Source: Pseudomonadaceae bacterium UBA5811 (lineage in GTDB: Bacteria; Pseudomonadota; Gammaproteobacteria; Pseudomonadales; Pseudomonadaceae). From it: 40,917 nt of DNA. The stretch is taken from assembly GCA_002417905.1 (NCBI GenBank), contig DIDB01000158.1, positions 1 to 40,917 of the forward strand. Reading direction: 5' to 3'. The translations under genes were made by a program, and so were the position numbers. How positions within the stretch are numbered: the stretch's first letter is position 1; each line of letters opens with the position of its first letter. This document shows, piece after piece, positions 9,072 to 16,939 of the stretch. The notes beneath the pieces are model-generated. The model did no database searches. It worked only from the letters and a program-made list of their open reading frames with translations, and was not told the DNA's origin.

Positions 9072-10270
9072 TACAGGGTTCCTCGCCGGGGTGGCAATGT
9101 GTCGTTCAGGTAGTAATTGCCGATGGCGTGATATTTCCAGCGTACCGGATCATGCAGGGTATGCGTCCGGGCATTGCGCCAGTGACGGTCAAACCCCACT
9201 GGCATACCTGCTGGCGGGCTTCCGGTAACCTCAAACAGCCGTCCGGACGCTGTCAGCGCCACCTCTGTCGTAATGGCCCGGGCCTTGGCCACCGCAATGG
9301 ATGCTCTGGCTACCCGCTGCTCATCCGGCTGCTTCCGGGCCTGCTCCAGTACCCGGGCCGCCTTGGCCAGTAGCAGCTCTGCGGCCTGGAGCCGGACACC
9401 CAGCTGACCGATCAGGACCAGATCCGGGCTGTGATCCCCTCCCGGCAAGATGGCCACCGGCTGAGGAAAGCCATTCAGAGTAGCCAGCGTTTCTGACCAG
9501 GCGGCCCGCGCAATCCCAAGATCAATAGCCGCATGCAGGATCTGGGCAAAAGGCCCCACCGCTGTTGGCCGGTCAAAAGCGGACTGAAAAGGCACCAGAT
9601 CATCCGCCGTAACCGGCACATTGCTAAACAGTACCGAACCGCTGCCACTGGTGCGCTGCCCAAAGCCGGACCAGTCATCAATTACGGTCAGCCCCGGTGC
9701 CTCCCGGTGCACAAACGCAAAGTAAGTCTGGCCATCAGCATCCTGGACAGAGGTCGGAATACGATCGGCGAACAGGGCGCCAGTGGCATAAAATTTCTGA
9801 CCATTAATCCGGTAACCCGAGGCATCCCGGCTCAGCTGTGTCGTGCGCTCGTGAGCCGCCGGCGTAGCAAACTCGGCATGGGCATTGCCAAAGCGGGCAC
9901 CGGCCAGTACCTCGGCATAAAGCCGCTGTTTCTGCGCCTCAGTGCCATTAACCCGCAGCACTTCCAGCGCATAGAAATGATTTTGTGGAATATGGGCCAG
10001 TGAGCTGTCGGCCTGGGCAACCCCGCTGACCACCTGCACCAGGGTTTCTGCTGAAACATCCGCCCCACCGTACCCCCCCGGAACGGTAATTCCCCATAAT
10101 CCTGACCCGGAAAAAATCTCCAGCTCCGCATGGGGCAGCTGACGCTCCCGGTCACGCCGGGCGGCCTCGCGGGCAAAGCCGGGCACCAGAGCCTGCATGA
10201 CTTCCAGTGCCTGCAGGTCATTGCGGATAACCGCCACGGCTGGCGGCTGCTTGCGGGTAAATGTACTCAT
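9071..10270 (-). CDS. SfnB/DszC-like acyl-CoA-dehydrogenase-fold flavin oxidoreductase (copy 2)
   Basis: 399-residue protein of the SfnB sulfur-acquisition family, related to the DszC sulfoxidising monooxygenase and built on the acyl-CoA dehydrogenase fold. Visible family marks are LWGITVPGGYGGADVS, QADSSLAHIPQNHFYALEVL, RINGQKFYATGALFAD, DDWSGFGQRTSGSGSVLF and the C-terminal FDRHWRNARTHTLHDPV. The start at 10270 is preferred over TTG at 10285 since GAGAGGAG lies just upstream. It is sandwiched between another SfnB-like gene (11 bp gap) and the DszA-like monooxygenase (overlap), an arrangement like the two steps of sulfur removal in Dsz/Sfn systems. It likely works with reduced flavin on a sulfur compound; this is inferred from family and context. 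Confidence 0.88.
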   Translation of the reverse strand: MSTFTRKQPPAVAVIRNDLQALEVMQALVPGFAREAARRDRERQLPHAELEIFSGSGLWGITVPGGYGGADVSAETLVQVVSGVAQADSSLAHIPQNHFYALEVLRVNGTEAQKQRLYAEVLAGARFGNAHAEFATPAAHERTTQLSRDASGYRINGQKFYATGALFADRIPTSVQDADGQTYFAFVHREAPGLTVIDDWSGFGQRTSGSGSVLFSNVPVTADDLVPFQSAFDRPTAVGPFAQILHAAIDLGIARAAWSETLATLNGFPQPVAILPGGDHSPDLVLIGQLGVRLQAAELLLAKAARVLEQARKQPDEQRVARASIAVAKARAITTEVALTASGRLFEVTGSPPAGMPVGFDRHWRNARTHTLHDPVRWKYHAIGNYYLNDTLPPRRGTL

Positions 10271-10281
10271 AAGGGCTCCTC

Positions 10282-11487
10282 TCAAATCCAGGAATGGCCA
10301 ATGACACCGGGGACTTTCAGATAGTGCTGGCCCACGTCCGGATACATCCGCCGGGCTGGTGAAGCCAAGGTATGGGCCCGGGCATTGCGCCAGTGGCGGT
10401 CAAACCCCTGTCCGGCCAGTGTCGAACGGCTGCCAGACAGCTCAAACAGCTTTTCCCCTGCCAGCAAGGCTGTTTCGGCAGCAAGTGCCCGGGCACCGGC
10501 CACAAGGGCGGCGGTTCGGGCAGAGGTACCGGCATCCAGATTCCCGGAGGGCAACAGATCCAGATTTTTTGCGGCATGCACCAGAGCGGTTTCGGCTGCA
10601 TCCAGCTCCAGATACAGCCGCCCGAATTCACTAAGGGTGTAAGGATCTTCACTGGCCTTATGGGTCTTGGCATCAACCCAGGGACGGGCAAAACGCCGGA
10701 CAAAACCGGTGGCATCTTCCACAGCCGCCCGGGCAATCCCGGTATCCACAGCGGCCTGAAGCAGGCGGATAAAGAATTTCCGGAAGTCCGGCTGACCAGC
10801 CAGCCCCTGGTCAGGCAGCAGATCCACGGCCGGAACCGGTATCTGCGCCAGATTCACAACCACCCTGTCCGTGCTCCGCAGGCCAAATCCGGCCGGATCA
10901 TCCGTAATCTGCAAACCCGCTGCATTCCTGGGAATAACAACCCAGAACAGATTTCCCCGGCGGTCAGCGGCCCGGATGGCCAGCCAGTGTGCCATTCTGG
11001 CGCCCAAGACCTGAATCTTCTGGCCATCCAGCTGGTAACCGGGTCCGGCATCCTGCAGCAGGGCGGGAGCAGTCTGCTCCTCCGGGAAGTCCGGTCCCGC
11101 ACTGCCAAAACGCTGGCCTTCCCGCAATACCGGACCCAGCAGCTTGGCCTGCTGTTCCATGCTGGCCCTGTCCAGCAGCAGCCGGACCACACTGAAGTGA
11201 TTCAGCAGGATCAGTCCCAGTGCAGGATCAACACGGGAAATGATGCGCACCGTCTCACTCTGGGCGGCAAGGGACAAACCGGGCCCACCGTGAGTGGCCG
11301 GAATACCGATACCACCCAGTCCCTGCCGGGACAGATAGTCCAGCCCGGCCAAGGGCAGCTGGCGGGACGCATCCCGCTGAATAACACCAGCCATGGCCAT
11401 ACTGGCCACCGCATGGGCAATTCCCAAGGCTTCGTCTGCGGTCTGGATCAAACGGACCGGTTCCTGGTCCGTAACAGGCTGACTCAT
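10282..11487 (-). CDS. SfnB/DszC-like flavin oxidoreductase (copy 1, divergent C-terminus)
   Basis: 401-residue acyl-CoA-dehydrogenase-fold protein and first gene of the unit running to metI. It shares the SfnB layout: LGGIGIPATHGGPGLSLAAQ, LGLILLNHFSVVRLLLD, QLDGQKIQVLGARMAHWLAI, DDPAGFGLRSTDRVVVNL and FDRHWRNARAHTLASPAR. The usual final motif reads THTLHDPV in the other two copies, but here it is changed to AHTLASPA. Likewise the ADSSLAHI-type segment reads VDPALGLI. This copy may therefore act on a different substrate or as a partner subunit of the next gene's product. GAGGT precedes the ATG. It is transcribed divergently from the ssuD at 11848 across a 360-bp intergenic region. Confidence 0.85.
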   Translation of the reverse strand: MSQPVTDQEPVRLIQTADEALGIAHAVASMAMAGVIQRDASRQLPLAGLDYLSRQGLGGIGIPATHGGPGLSLAAQSETVRIISRVDPALGLILLNHFSVVRLLLDRASMEQQAKLLGPVLREGQRFGSAGPDFPEEQTAPALLQDAGPGYQLDGQKIQVLGARMAHWLAIRAADRRGNLFWVVIPRNAAGLQITDDPAGFGLRSTDRVVVNLAQIPVPAVDLLPDQGLAGQPDFRKFFIRLLQAAVDTGIARAAVEDATGFVRRFARPWVDAKTHKASEDPYTLSEFGRLYLELDAAETALVHAAKNLDLLPSGNLDAGTSARTAALVAGARALAAETALLAGEKLFELSGSRSTLAGQGFDRHWRNARAHTLASPARRMYPDVGQHYLKVPGVIGHSWI

Positions 11488-11847
11488 CTTGACCTCATCT
11501 CGATCGTTGGCCTGCGGCTGTCGGATACGAGACAGGCCGGAACAGGACAGGAGAACTGGATGTCCGGTGTTCCGGTCGGGTCAATCTAGGCCAAGGAAAT
11601 CCATCCGGATAAATATCTTTTTGCGATTGATTTATAACCCGTCCAGAGCAGGGCGGACGGGCAGCAAAACTATCTAAGCAAATAATTAAAAAGTATTTAA
11701 TCCAGCGCTGGCCGGTCATTTAAGTTATGGAAACCGGAATACCGGACCTTTCTGCCCATGACATCATGGGCTACCGCATAACACCGGCCAAACAGCCAGC
11801 CAACTGATGCTGCCCGCCTGCACACTGCTTTCTGGAGTGTTATCGCC
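11488..11847. promoter_or_regulatory. Divergent intergenic region between the sfnB-metI and ssuD-rhodanese units
   Basis: These 360 bp separate two diverging operons and must hold both promoters. Bases about 11600-11710 are strikingly AT-rich against the background, with runs such as TTGATTTATAAC and ATAATTAAAAAGTATTTAAT. A small dyad lies in the middle (separate entry). No open frame with family resemblance is seen. I could not assign a confident -35/-10 pair in either direction. Confidence 0.55.
11638..11661. repeat. 7-bp dyad CCCGTCC-N10-GGACGGG
   Basis: Perfect 7-bp arms (11638-11644 and 11655-11661) sit between two AT-rich patches in the middle of the divergent promoter region. It could be a regulator binding site or a short hairpin. 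Its position is the only functional hint. Confidence 0.45.
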
Positions 11848-12999
11848 ATGAGTCTGGATATTTTCTGGTTTTTACCTACTTCAGGTGACACCCGCTATCT
11901 GGGAAAGTCATCTTCCGGGCGGCCGCCAACCAATGAATACATGCAGCAGATCGCCATTGCTGCCGAAAATCTGGGCTACGACGGGCTACTGATTCCCACC
12001 GGCAGCAGCTGTCTTGATCCATGGATCACGGCGGCCAGTCTGGCACCCGTGACCCGGCGTATCAAACTGCTGGTAGCCCTGCGCACCTCGGCCAGCCACC
12101 CGACCGTCTGCGCCCGCCAGGCTGCCACCCTAGACCAAGCCCTGCATGGGCGGCTGCTGCTCAATGTCGTACCCGGCGGGGATGCCACCGAACTGGCTGC
12201 AGAAGGAATTTTTCTTGACCATGACCAGCGTTATGCAGCAGCCGATGAATTCCTGACCGTCTGGCGTGCCCTGCTACAGGGACAGACCGTTGACTTCAGC
12301 GGAAAGCATGTTCAGGCCCGTCAGGCCCGGAATTTTTTCCCGCCAATACAGCGTCCTTATCCGCCGCTTTATTTTGGTGGTTCCTCGCCCGCGGCCCATG
12401 AACTGGCTGCCAGGCATGTGGATGCCTACCTGAGCTGGGGAGAACCCCCCGCAGCCGTTGCAGAAAAAATAGCAGACGTTCGCCAGCGGGCGGCCCGCCA
12501 TGGCCGGACTGTACGCTTCGGGGTACGCCTGCATGTGATTGTCCGGGAGACCTCACGGGAAGCCTGGGCCGCCGCCGAGCGGCTGATCAGCCAGCTGGAT
12601 GATGAAACCATTGCCAGAGCCCAGGCCAACTACGCCACCATGGATTCTGAAGGGCAGCGCCGGATGACAGCCCTGCATGGCGGACGGCGTGACCGGCTGG
12701 AGGTCAGCCCCAACCTCTGGGCCGGCGTGGGCCTGGTGCGTGGCGGGGCAGGCACCGCACTGGTGGGCGACCCCCAGACGGTAGCAGCCCGGCTGCAGGA
12801 ATATGCGGATCTGGGTGTGGACAGTTTTGTGCTGTCCGGCTACCCCCACCTGGAAGAAGCCATCCGTTTTGCAGAACTGGTCTTCCCCCTGCTGCCCGGT
12901 AAAACCCCCATCACCCTAACCCGTCAGACACTGACGGGCGGAGCCTTTGATATCCGTGCCACCCATGACACAGCGGAGCAGCAGGGAGCCGCGGCATGA
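11848..12999 (+). CDS. SsuD-type FMNH2-dependent alkanesulfonate monooxygenase, second copy
   Basis: 383-residue SsuD relative. It keeps [25 protein letters not shown] with the conserved cysteine (Cys55), [34 protein letters not shown] and [11 protein letters not shown]. Compared with the SsuD at 1297 it differs in the GDTRYLG loop, in GSSCLDPW versus GRSCEDPW and in its C-terminal tail, so substrate range may differ. GGAG precedes the ATG. It leads a plus-strand operon and its stop overlaps the next gene as ATGA. Its linkage to a thiol dioxygenase and a rhodanese, with no transporter, suggests it acts on an intracellular sulfur intermediate (inference). Confidence 0.92.
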   Translation: MSLDIFWFLPTSGDTRYLGKSSSGRPPTNEYMQQIAIAAENLGYDGLLIPTGSSCLDPWITAASLAPVTRRIKLLVALRTSASHPTVCARQAATLDQALHGRLLLNVVPGGDATELAAEGIFLDHDQRYAAADEFLTVWRALLQGQTVDFSGKHVQARQARNFFPPIQRPYPPLYFGGSSPAAHELAARHVDAYLSWGEPPAAVAEKIADVRQRAARHGRTVRFGVRLHVIVRETSREAWAAAERLISQLDDETIARAQANYATMDSEGQRRMTALHGGRRDRLEVSPNLWAGVGLVRGGAGTALVGDPQTVAARLQEYADLGVDSFVLSGYPHLEEAIRFAELVFPLLPGKTPITLTRQTLTGGAFDIRATHDTAEQQGAAA

Positions 13000-13874
13000 A
13001 GGTCATTGACCTGCGCTGCCGGCCGGCCTATCTGCACGATTTTTTCGGCGCCACCCCGGACTCGCCGGAATGCGCAGCCGCCCGCTGGCTAAACCGCAGG
13101 GTTGGTACCCGGGGCGATGACCAGCACTTTGCTCGCTCCCGGACCCGGGAAGGTTTCCTGGCCGAAGTGCAGGAATCCGGGCTGCTCCGGGCAGTCGTGG
13201 TCGGCCGGCATACCCCGGCCCAGCACCTGCCCAATGACCAGATATTCCAGATTGTCCGCGACCATGAGCAACTGTTGGGCATAGGCAGTGTGGAACCGGC
13301 AGTGCAGGGCATTGACGGCGCCCTCCAAGAAGCCGGCCGGGCCCTGGATGAACTGGGGCTGTCCGGAATTGATCTGGAGCCCGGCTTTGCCGAACCGGCC
13401 CGGCACCCGGACGATCCGCTGTATTTTCCGCTGTATGAATACCTGCAGGCCCGTGGTGTGCCCCTGTTTCTGATGTCCGGCCCCACCACCCCGAACCCGG
13501 CATTTAATGATCCGGGCCGGCTCGCTGCCGTGGCCCGGTCCTTTCCGCAGTTGGCCATTGTCTGCTACCACGGCTACTGGCCACAGGTACAGGCGCTGCT
13601 GGGTGTGGCATTCCGTCATGAAAACATCCATATCGTGCCGGACATGTACCTGTTCCTCCCGGGCAGCGAGTCCTTTGTCCGGGCTGCCAACGGTTTTCTG
13701 GGTGACCAGCTGCTGTTTGGCTCCTCCTATCCTTTCCGGCCCATCCGCCAGTCCATCGAAGATGCCCTGCAGCTGGGCTTCAGAGCTGCCGTACTGGACA
13801 AATTTTTTTACGGCAATGCCACCCGCCTGCTGGCCATGCCGGAACCAACAGATACCGCAAGGAAAATCCCATGA
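12996..13874 (+). CDS. Amidohydrolase-2 fold protein lacking the usual metal ligands
   Basis: 292-residue protein with the overall pattern of the amidohydrolase-2 (ACMSD-like, TIM-barrel metal hydrolase/decarboxylase) family: N-terminal [19 protein letters not shown], a [10 protein letters not shown] segment, [17 protein letters not shown] and [10 protein letters not shown], followed by FYGNATRLL. The catalytic set is mostly absent. The N-terminal DxHxH reads DLRCR (Arg7, Arg9), the strand that normally carries His-x-Gly reads FLMSG, and the terminal GSDYP reads GSSYP (Ser244). Only His192 in CYHGYWP remains. It either uses another mechanism or is non-catalytic. ATGA overlaps on both sides tie it to the ssuD and dioxygenase genes, so it presumably takes part in the same process. 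Confidence 0.75.
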   Translation: MKVIDLRCRPAYLHDFFGATPDSPECAAARWLNRRVGTRGDDQHFARSRTREGFLAEVQESGLLRAVVVGRHTPAQHLPNDQIFQIVRDHEQLLGIGSVEPAVQGIDGALQEAGRALDELGLSGIDLEPGFAEPARHPDDPLYFPLYEYLQARGVPLFLMSGPTTPNPAFNDPGRLAAVARSFPQLAIVCYHGYWPQVQALLGVAFRHENIHIVPDMYLFLPGSESFVRAANGFLGDQLLFGSSYPFRPIRQSIEDALQLGFRAAVLDKFFYGNATRLLAMPEPTDTARKIP

Positions 13875-14479
13875 GTGTTTTATCTGCCCATCCCGGACGC
13901 CTGAGAGATTTTGTCAGCCAGCTGGCCAGCGTGATTGACCAGAATCCGGACGACGAATCCCGCATCCTGCAGGAAGGCCGCCAGCTGCTTCAGCGCCTAG
14001 TTCGTGAGGATGACTGGCTGCCGGAGGCCTTCAGCCGGCCCCGCCCGGATCATTACCAGCAATACCTGCTGCATGCGGACGCCCGCTCGCGCTTTTCCGT
14101 CGTCGCCTTTGTCTGGGGACCAAGCCAGCGCACACCGGTGCACGATCACCGGGTCTGGGGTCTGATTGGCATGCTGCGTGGCCGGGAATATGCCCAAAAC
14201 TTCCGCCGGACAGACAACAGCCTGCACGCTGATGGCGAGCCGGTGCTGCTGGAGCCCGGCCAGGTTGAAGCCGTCTCGCCAGCCATGGGTGATATCCATC
14301 AGGTGACCAATGCCTGTGATGACCAGGTATCCATCAGCATCCACGTTTACGGGGGCAATATTGGCGCTGTACAGCGGGCGACCTATCAGGCGGACGGCCG
14401 TGAAAAACCCTTTGTTTCCGGCTACTCCAATGACAGCCTGCCCAATATCTGGGACCTGTCCCGCGAGGTTACCGCATGA
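13871..14479 (+). CDS. Thiol dioxygenase of the cysteine/3-mercaptopropionate dioxygenase family
   Basis: 202-residue cupin enzyme that would add O2 to a thiol to make a sulfinate, using mononuclear iron. The iron-binding histidines are visible as PVHDH (His91, His93) and DIHQV (His143), and the Ser-x-His-x-Tyr triad appears in SISIHVYGG (Ser156, His158, Tyr160). The HYQQYLLH and FSVVAFVWGP stretches look more like bacterial 3-mercaptopropionate dioxygenases, which have Gln where true cysteine dioxygenases use Arg to grip the substrate. Cysteine is therefore less likely than a mercaptoacid (inference). ATGA overlaps join it to the amidohydrolase-fold and rhodanese genes. Confidence 0.88.
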   Translation: MSVLSAHPGRLRDFVSQLASVIDQNPDDESRILQEGRQLLQRLVREDDWLPEAFSRPRPDHYQQYLLHADARSRFSVVAFVWGPSQRTPVHDHRVWGLIGMLRGREYAQNFRRTDNSLHADGEPVLLEPGQVEAVSPAMGDIHQVTNACDDQVSISIHVYGGNIGAVQRATYQADGREKPFVSGYSNDSLPNIWDLSREVTA

Positions 14480-16065
14480 GCCAGCCGACGGTACGCACCT
14501 TCCAGGACATCAGGAAAGCCTTGCTGGAAAAGACGGAGCTGGCGCTGGTTGATGTTTGCGAAGAAGCCGTTTTTGCCACCGGACATCCCCTGTTTGCCGT
14601 CAACATTCCACTGTCCAGACTGGAACTGGAGGTCTATGCCCGGATACCGCGCCGGGATACGGCCATCACCCTCTATGACCGGGGAGATGGACTGGCCCTG
14701 CGGGCTGCCCGGCGTCTGCGCCAGCTGGGCTATACGGACACAGCCCTGCTGGAAAATGGTCTGGAAGGCTGGCAGCAGGCCGGTGGCGAGCTGTTTATTG
14801 ATGTCAACGTTCCCAGCAAGGCGTTCGGTGAGCTGGTCGAAAACCGGCGGCATACACCATCCCTAGAAGCCCATGAAGTCAAGGCCCTGCTGGACTCCGG
14901 AGCCAATAGCATCATCCTTGATGCCCGCCGCTTTGACGAATACCAGACCATGAGCATTCCCGGTGCCATCAGTGTACCGGGTGCCGAACTGGTCCTGCGG
15001 GCCCGGGCGCTGGCCCCTGATCCGTCCACCCGGATCATTGTCAACTGTGCAGGCCGGACCCGGAGCATCATCGGTACCCAGTCCCTGATCAATGCCGGCA
15101 TTCCCAACCCGGTTGCCGCCCTGCGTAACGGAACCATCGGCTGGACACTGGCCGGACTGCACCTTGAGCATGACCAGCAGCGCCGGTTTCCTCTCCGGAT
15201 CAGCAGCGAACAGCAACAGGCTGCAGCCCATCAGGCCCGGCAGGTGGCAGACCGGGCCGCGGTCGGGCGGGCCGTTCCGGAACAGCTGTCCCGGTGGCAG
15301 TCCGACTCCCGGCGGACGCTCTACTGCTTTGATGTACGGACAGAGGAAGAATACACTGCCGGCCATCTCCTCGGTTTTCGCCCGGTGCCGGGTGGCCAGC
15401 TGGTACAGGAAACCGACCACTTCGCCAGCGTGCGGGGTGCCCGGATTGTACTGGCCGATACCGATGACGTGCGGGCCAACATGACCGGCTCCTGGCTGGC
15501 CCAGATGGGCTGGGATGTCTGGGTGCTGGATGATCTGTCCCCCGCTGACTTCAGTAAACAGGGCCCATGGTCCGCCCCCGTACCGCCAGTACCGGCTGCC
15601 GGAACTATCAGTCCGGACACCCTGCAAGACTGGCTGGCTGACCGCCAGACCCGTGTGCTGGATTTTACGGCCAGTGCCAACTATGTCCACCAGCATATTC
15701 CTGGCGCCTGGTGGGTGCTGCGGGCCCAGCTGACAGCCGCACTGGAGCGGATTCCACAAGCAGCCCGTTACGTGCTGACCTGCAGCAGCAGCCTGCTGGC
15801 CCGCTATGCGGCAGAGGAGGTACACAGCCTGACTGGCCAGCCCGTTTTTGTGCTGGAGGGCGGAACCACAGCCTGGCTCCATGCCGGAAAACCGGCTGAA
15901 AGTGGAGAAACCGCCTTGGCAGTACCCCGGACCGACCGCTACCGCCGCCCCTATGAAGGTACAGACAATCCTGGAGAGGCCATGCAGGCTTACCTGGACT
16001 GGGAGTTCGGCCTGGTGGAACAGCTGGCCCGTGACGCTACCCACGGCTTCCGGGTCCTGGAGTGA
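14476..16065 (+). CDS. Four-domain rhodanese-type sulfurtransferase
   Basis: 529-residue protein with four rhodanese domains at roughly 5-110, 125-230, 265-360 and 375-485, plus a short helical tail. Only domains 2 and 4 carry a cysteine at the active loop: NCAGRTRS (Cys191), a textbook CxGxxR-type loop, and LTCSSSLLA (Cys436). Domains 1 (LYDRGDG, Asp68) and 3 (LADTDD, Asp328) have aspartate instead, giving an alternating inactive-active order. It would transfer or oxidise sulfane sulfur, or handle thiosulfate or sulfite from the upstream enzymes in the cytoplasm; no signal peptide is seen. The start overlaps the dioxygenase stop (ATGA). Pairing of a thiol dioxygenase with tandem rhodaneses is known in other bacteria. 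Confidence 0.9.
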   Translation: MSQPTVRTFQDIRKALLEKTELALVDVCEEAVFATGHPLFAVNIPLSRLELEVYARIPRRDTAITLYDRGDGLALRAARRLRQLGYTDTALLENGLEGWQQAGGELFIDVNVPSKAFGELVENRRHTPSLEAHEVKALLDSGANSIILDARRFDEYQTMSIPGAISVPGAELVLRARALAPDPSTRIIVNCAGRTRSIIGTQSLINAGIPNPVAALRNGTIGWTLAGLHLEHDQQRRFPLRISSEQQQAAAHQARQVADRAAVGRAVPEQLSRWQSDSRRTLYCFDVRTEEEYTAGHLLGFRPVPGGQLVQETDHFASVRGARIVLADTDDVRANMTGSWLAQMGWDVWVLDDLSPADFSKQGPWSAPVPPVPAAGTISPDTLQDWLADRQTRVLDFTASANYVHQHIPGAWWVLRAQLTAALERIPQAARYVLTCSSSLLARYAAEEVHSLTGQPVFVLEGGTTAWLHAGKPAESGETALAVPRTDRYRRPYEGTDNPGEAMQAYLDWEFGLVEQLARDATHGFRVLE

Positions 16066-16072
16066 CTGGACG

Positions 16073-16092
16073 ACCGGAAAGAAAAATCCGGT
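16073..16092 (+). terminator. Weak hairpin after the rhodanese gene
   Basis: ACCGGA (16073-16078) pairs with TCCGGT (16087-16092) across an 8-base A-rich loop, eight bases after the stop. No T-tract follows, so termination is only a possibility. Confidence 0.25.
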
Positions 16093-16140
16093 ATTCTCCG
16101 GCCTAGCTGGATGAATGCCGAAAAGACATGGGTTCAGTCG

Positions 16141-16921
16141 TTACAGATCCCGGATGCCTGATTACCCATCTCCGAAATAGCGATTGAGGATTCAACCGGT
16201 CACTGCAACACTGCTACTGAAATATTCTGCTGGTGAACGATATCCCAGTATTTTGCGTGGTCGTTGATTCAGTCTCAGTGCAACTGAGTCGAGTTTATCC
16301 TGCGAGTATCCGCCAAGGTTTTTTTTGGGGAAAATACTGTCTCAGCAGTCTGTTCGTGTTCTTATTGGTACCTCGTTGCCAGGGGCGGCCTGGATCGCAG
16401 AAGTAGATGTCCATGCCGGTCTCGAGACTGAGACGTTCATGCCCGGCCAATTCTGAGCCACGATCCCAGGTCAGTGACAGCCTCACTGGCTCGGGCAGTG
16501 TTTGGATCTGCCGCACAAGAGCCTCCACAACCGGGCGTGTATCCTTGCCTTGAACCTTGACCAGCATGGTAAAACGGGGCCGCCGCTCCACAAGCGTGGC
16601 GATGTGGGTATTGGATGATCCGGCAATCAGGCAGGCCGCGCAGAGGGTTGTTGCCTGCCAGCTGGCAAAGCTTTGGGCGTCTGGCCTGATCCCGGGCACG
16701 ATCATCTGCACCTGTAGCTCGATAGCGCGTCCGGCCACCATTGCGACTGACCTCTCGGGAGGGCGTCGATAGCGACCGGTTGAGCTGCCTGACGATGGAA
16801 CGCAGGGACAGTCCTCTCACCAGCCCCCTCGAAATCTCTTCCTGAATAGCCCCGGGGCGACTCCCCGGCAAGCCCAAAGAGGATGTCCTCCTTGTGCCAT
16901 TTGATCATCCGGGAGCTGACA
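16141..16921 (-). mobile_element. Decayed IS30-family insertion sequence
   Basis: The remains of an IS30-type transposase (separate entry) are flanked by a candidate 16-bp imperfect terminal inverted repeat: 16141-16156 against 16906-16921, 13 of 16 positions matching. No matching short target duplication is obvious. At about 780 bp it is well short of a full IS30 element (about 1.1-1.2 kb), fitting the internal deletion seen in the transposase. The element sits between two operons, just downstream of the PanE-like gene. The family call is sure; the ends are tentative. Confidence 0.55.
16192..16908 (-). pseudogene. IS30-family transposase, internally deleted and frameshifted
   Basis: Three reading frames together give an IS30 transposase. 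The N-terminal helix-turn-helix part is ISRGLVRGLSLRSIVRQLNR followed by SREVSRNGGRTRYRA (about 16860-16660). After a deletion and frame change comes the catalytic part, with AGSSNTHIATLVERR, SLTWDRGSELAGHERL and FCDPGRPWQRGTN. After a run of 8 A (16319-16326 on the plus strand as T) the frame changes again, into YSQDKLDSVALRLNQRPRK and ILGYRSPAEYF, ending at 16192. Seven A's would restore the last junction. Roughly 150-170 residues between the DNA-binding and catalytic parts are missing compared with the usual 340-390. It cannot make an active enzyme. Confidence 0.88.
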
Positions 16922-16939
16922 CATGTGAAGATATCTCCG

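Noticed and set aside
16319..16326. Programmed frameshifting in the IS30 transposase at the 8-base homopolymer
   Set aside because: The same transposase also has an internal deletion and a second frame change, so simple decay explains it better.
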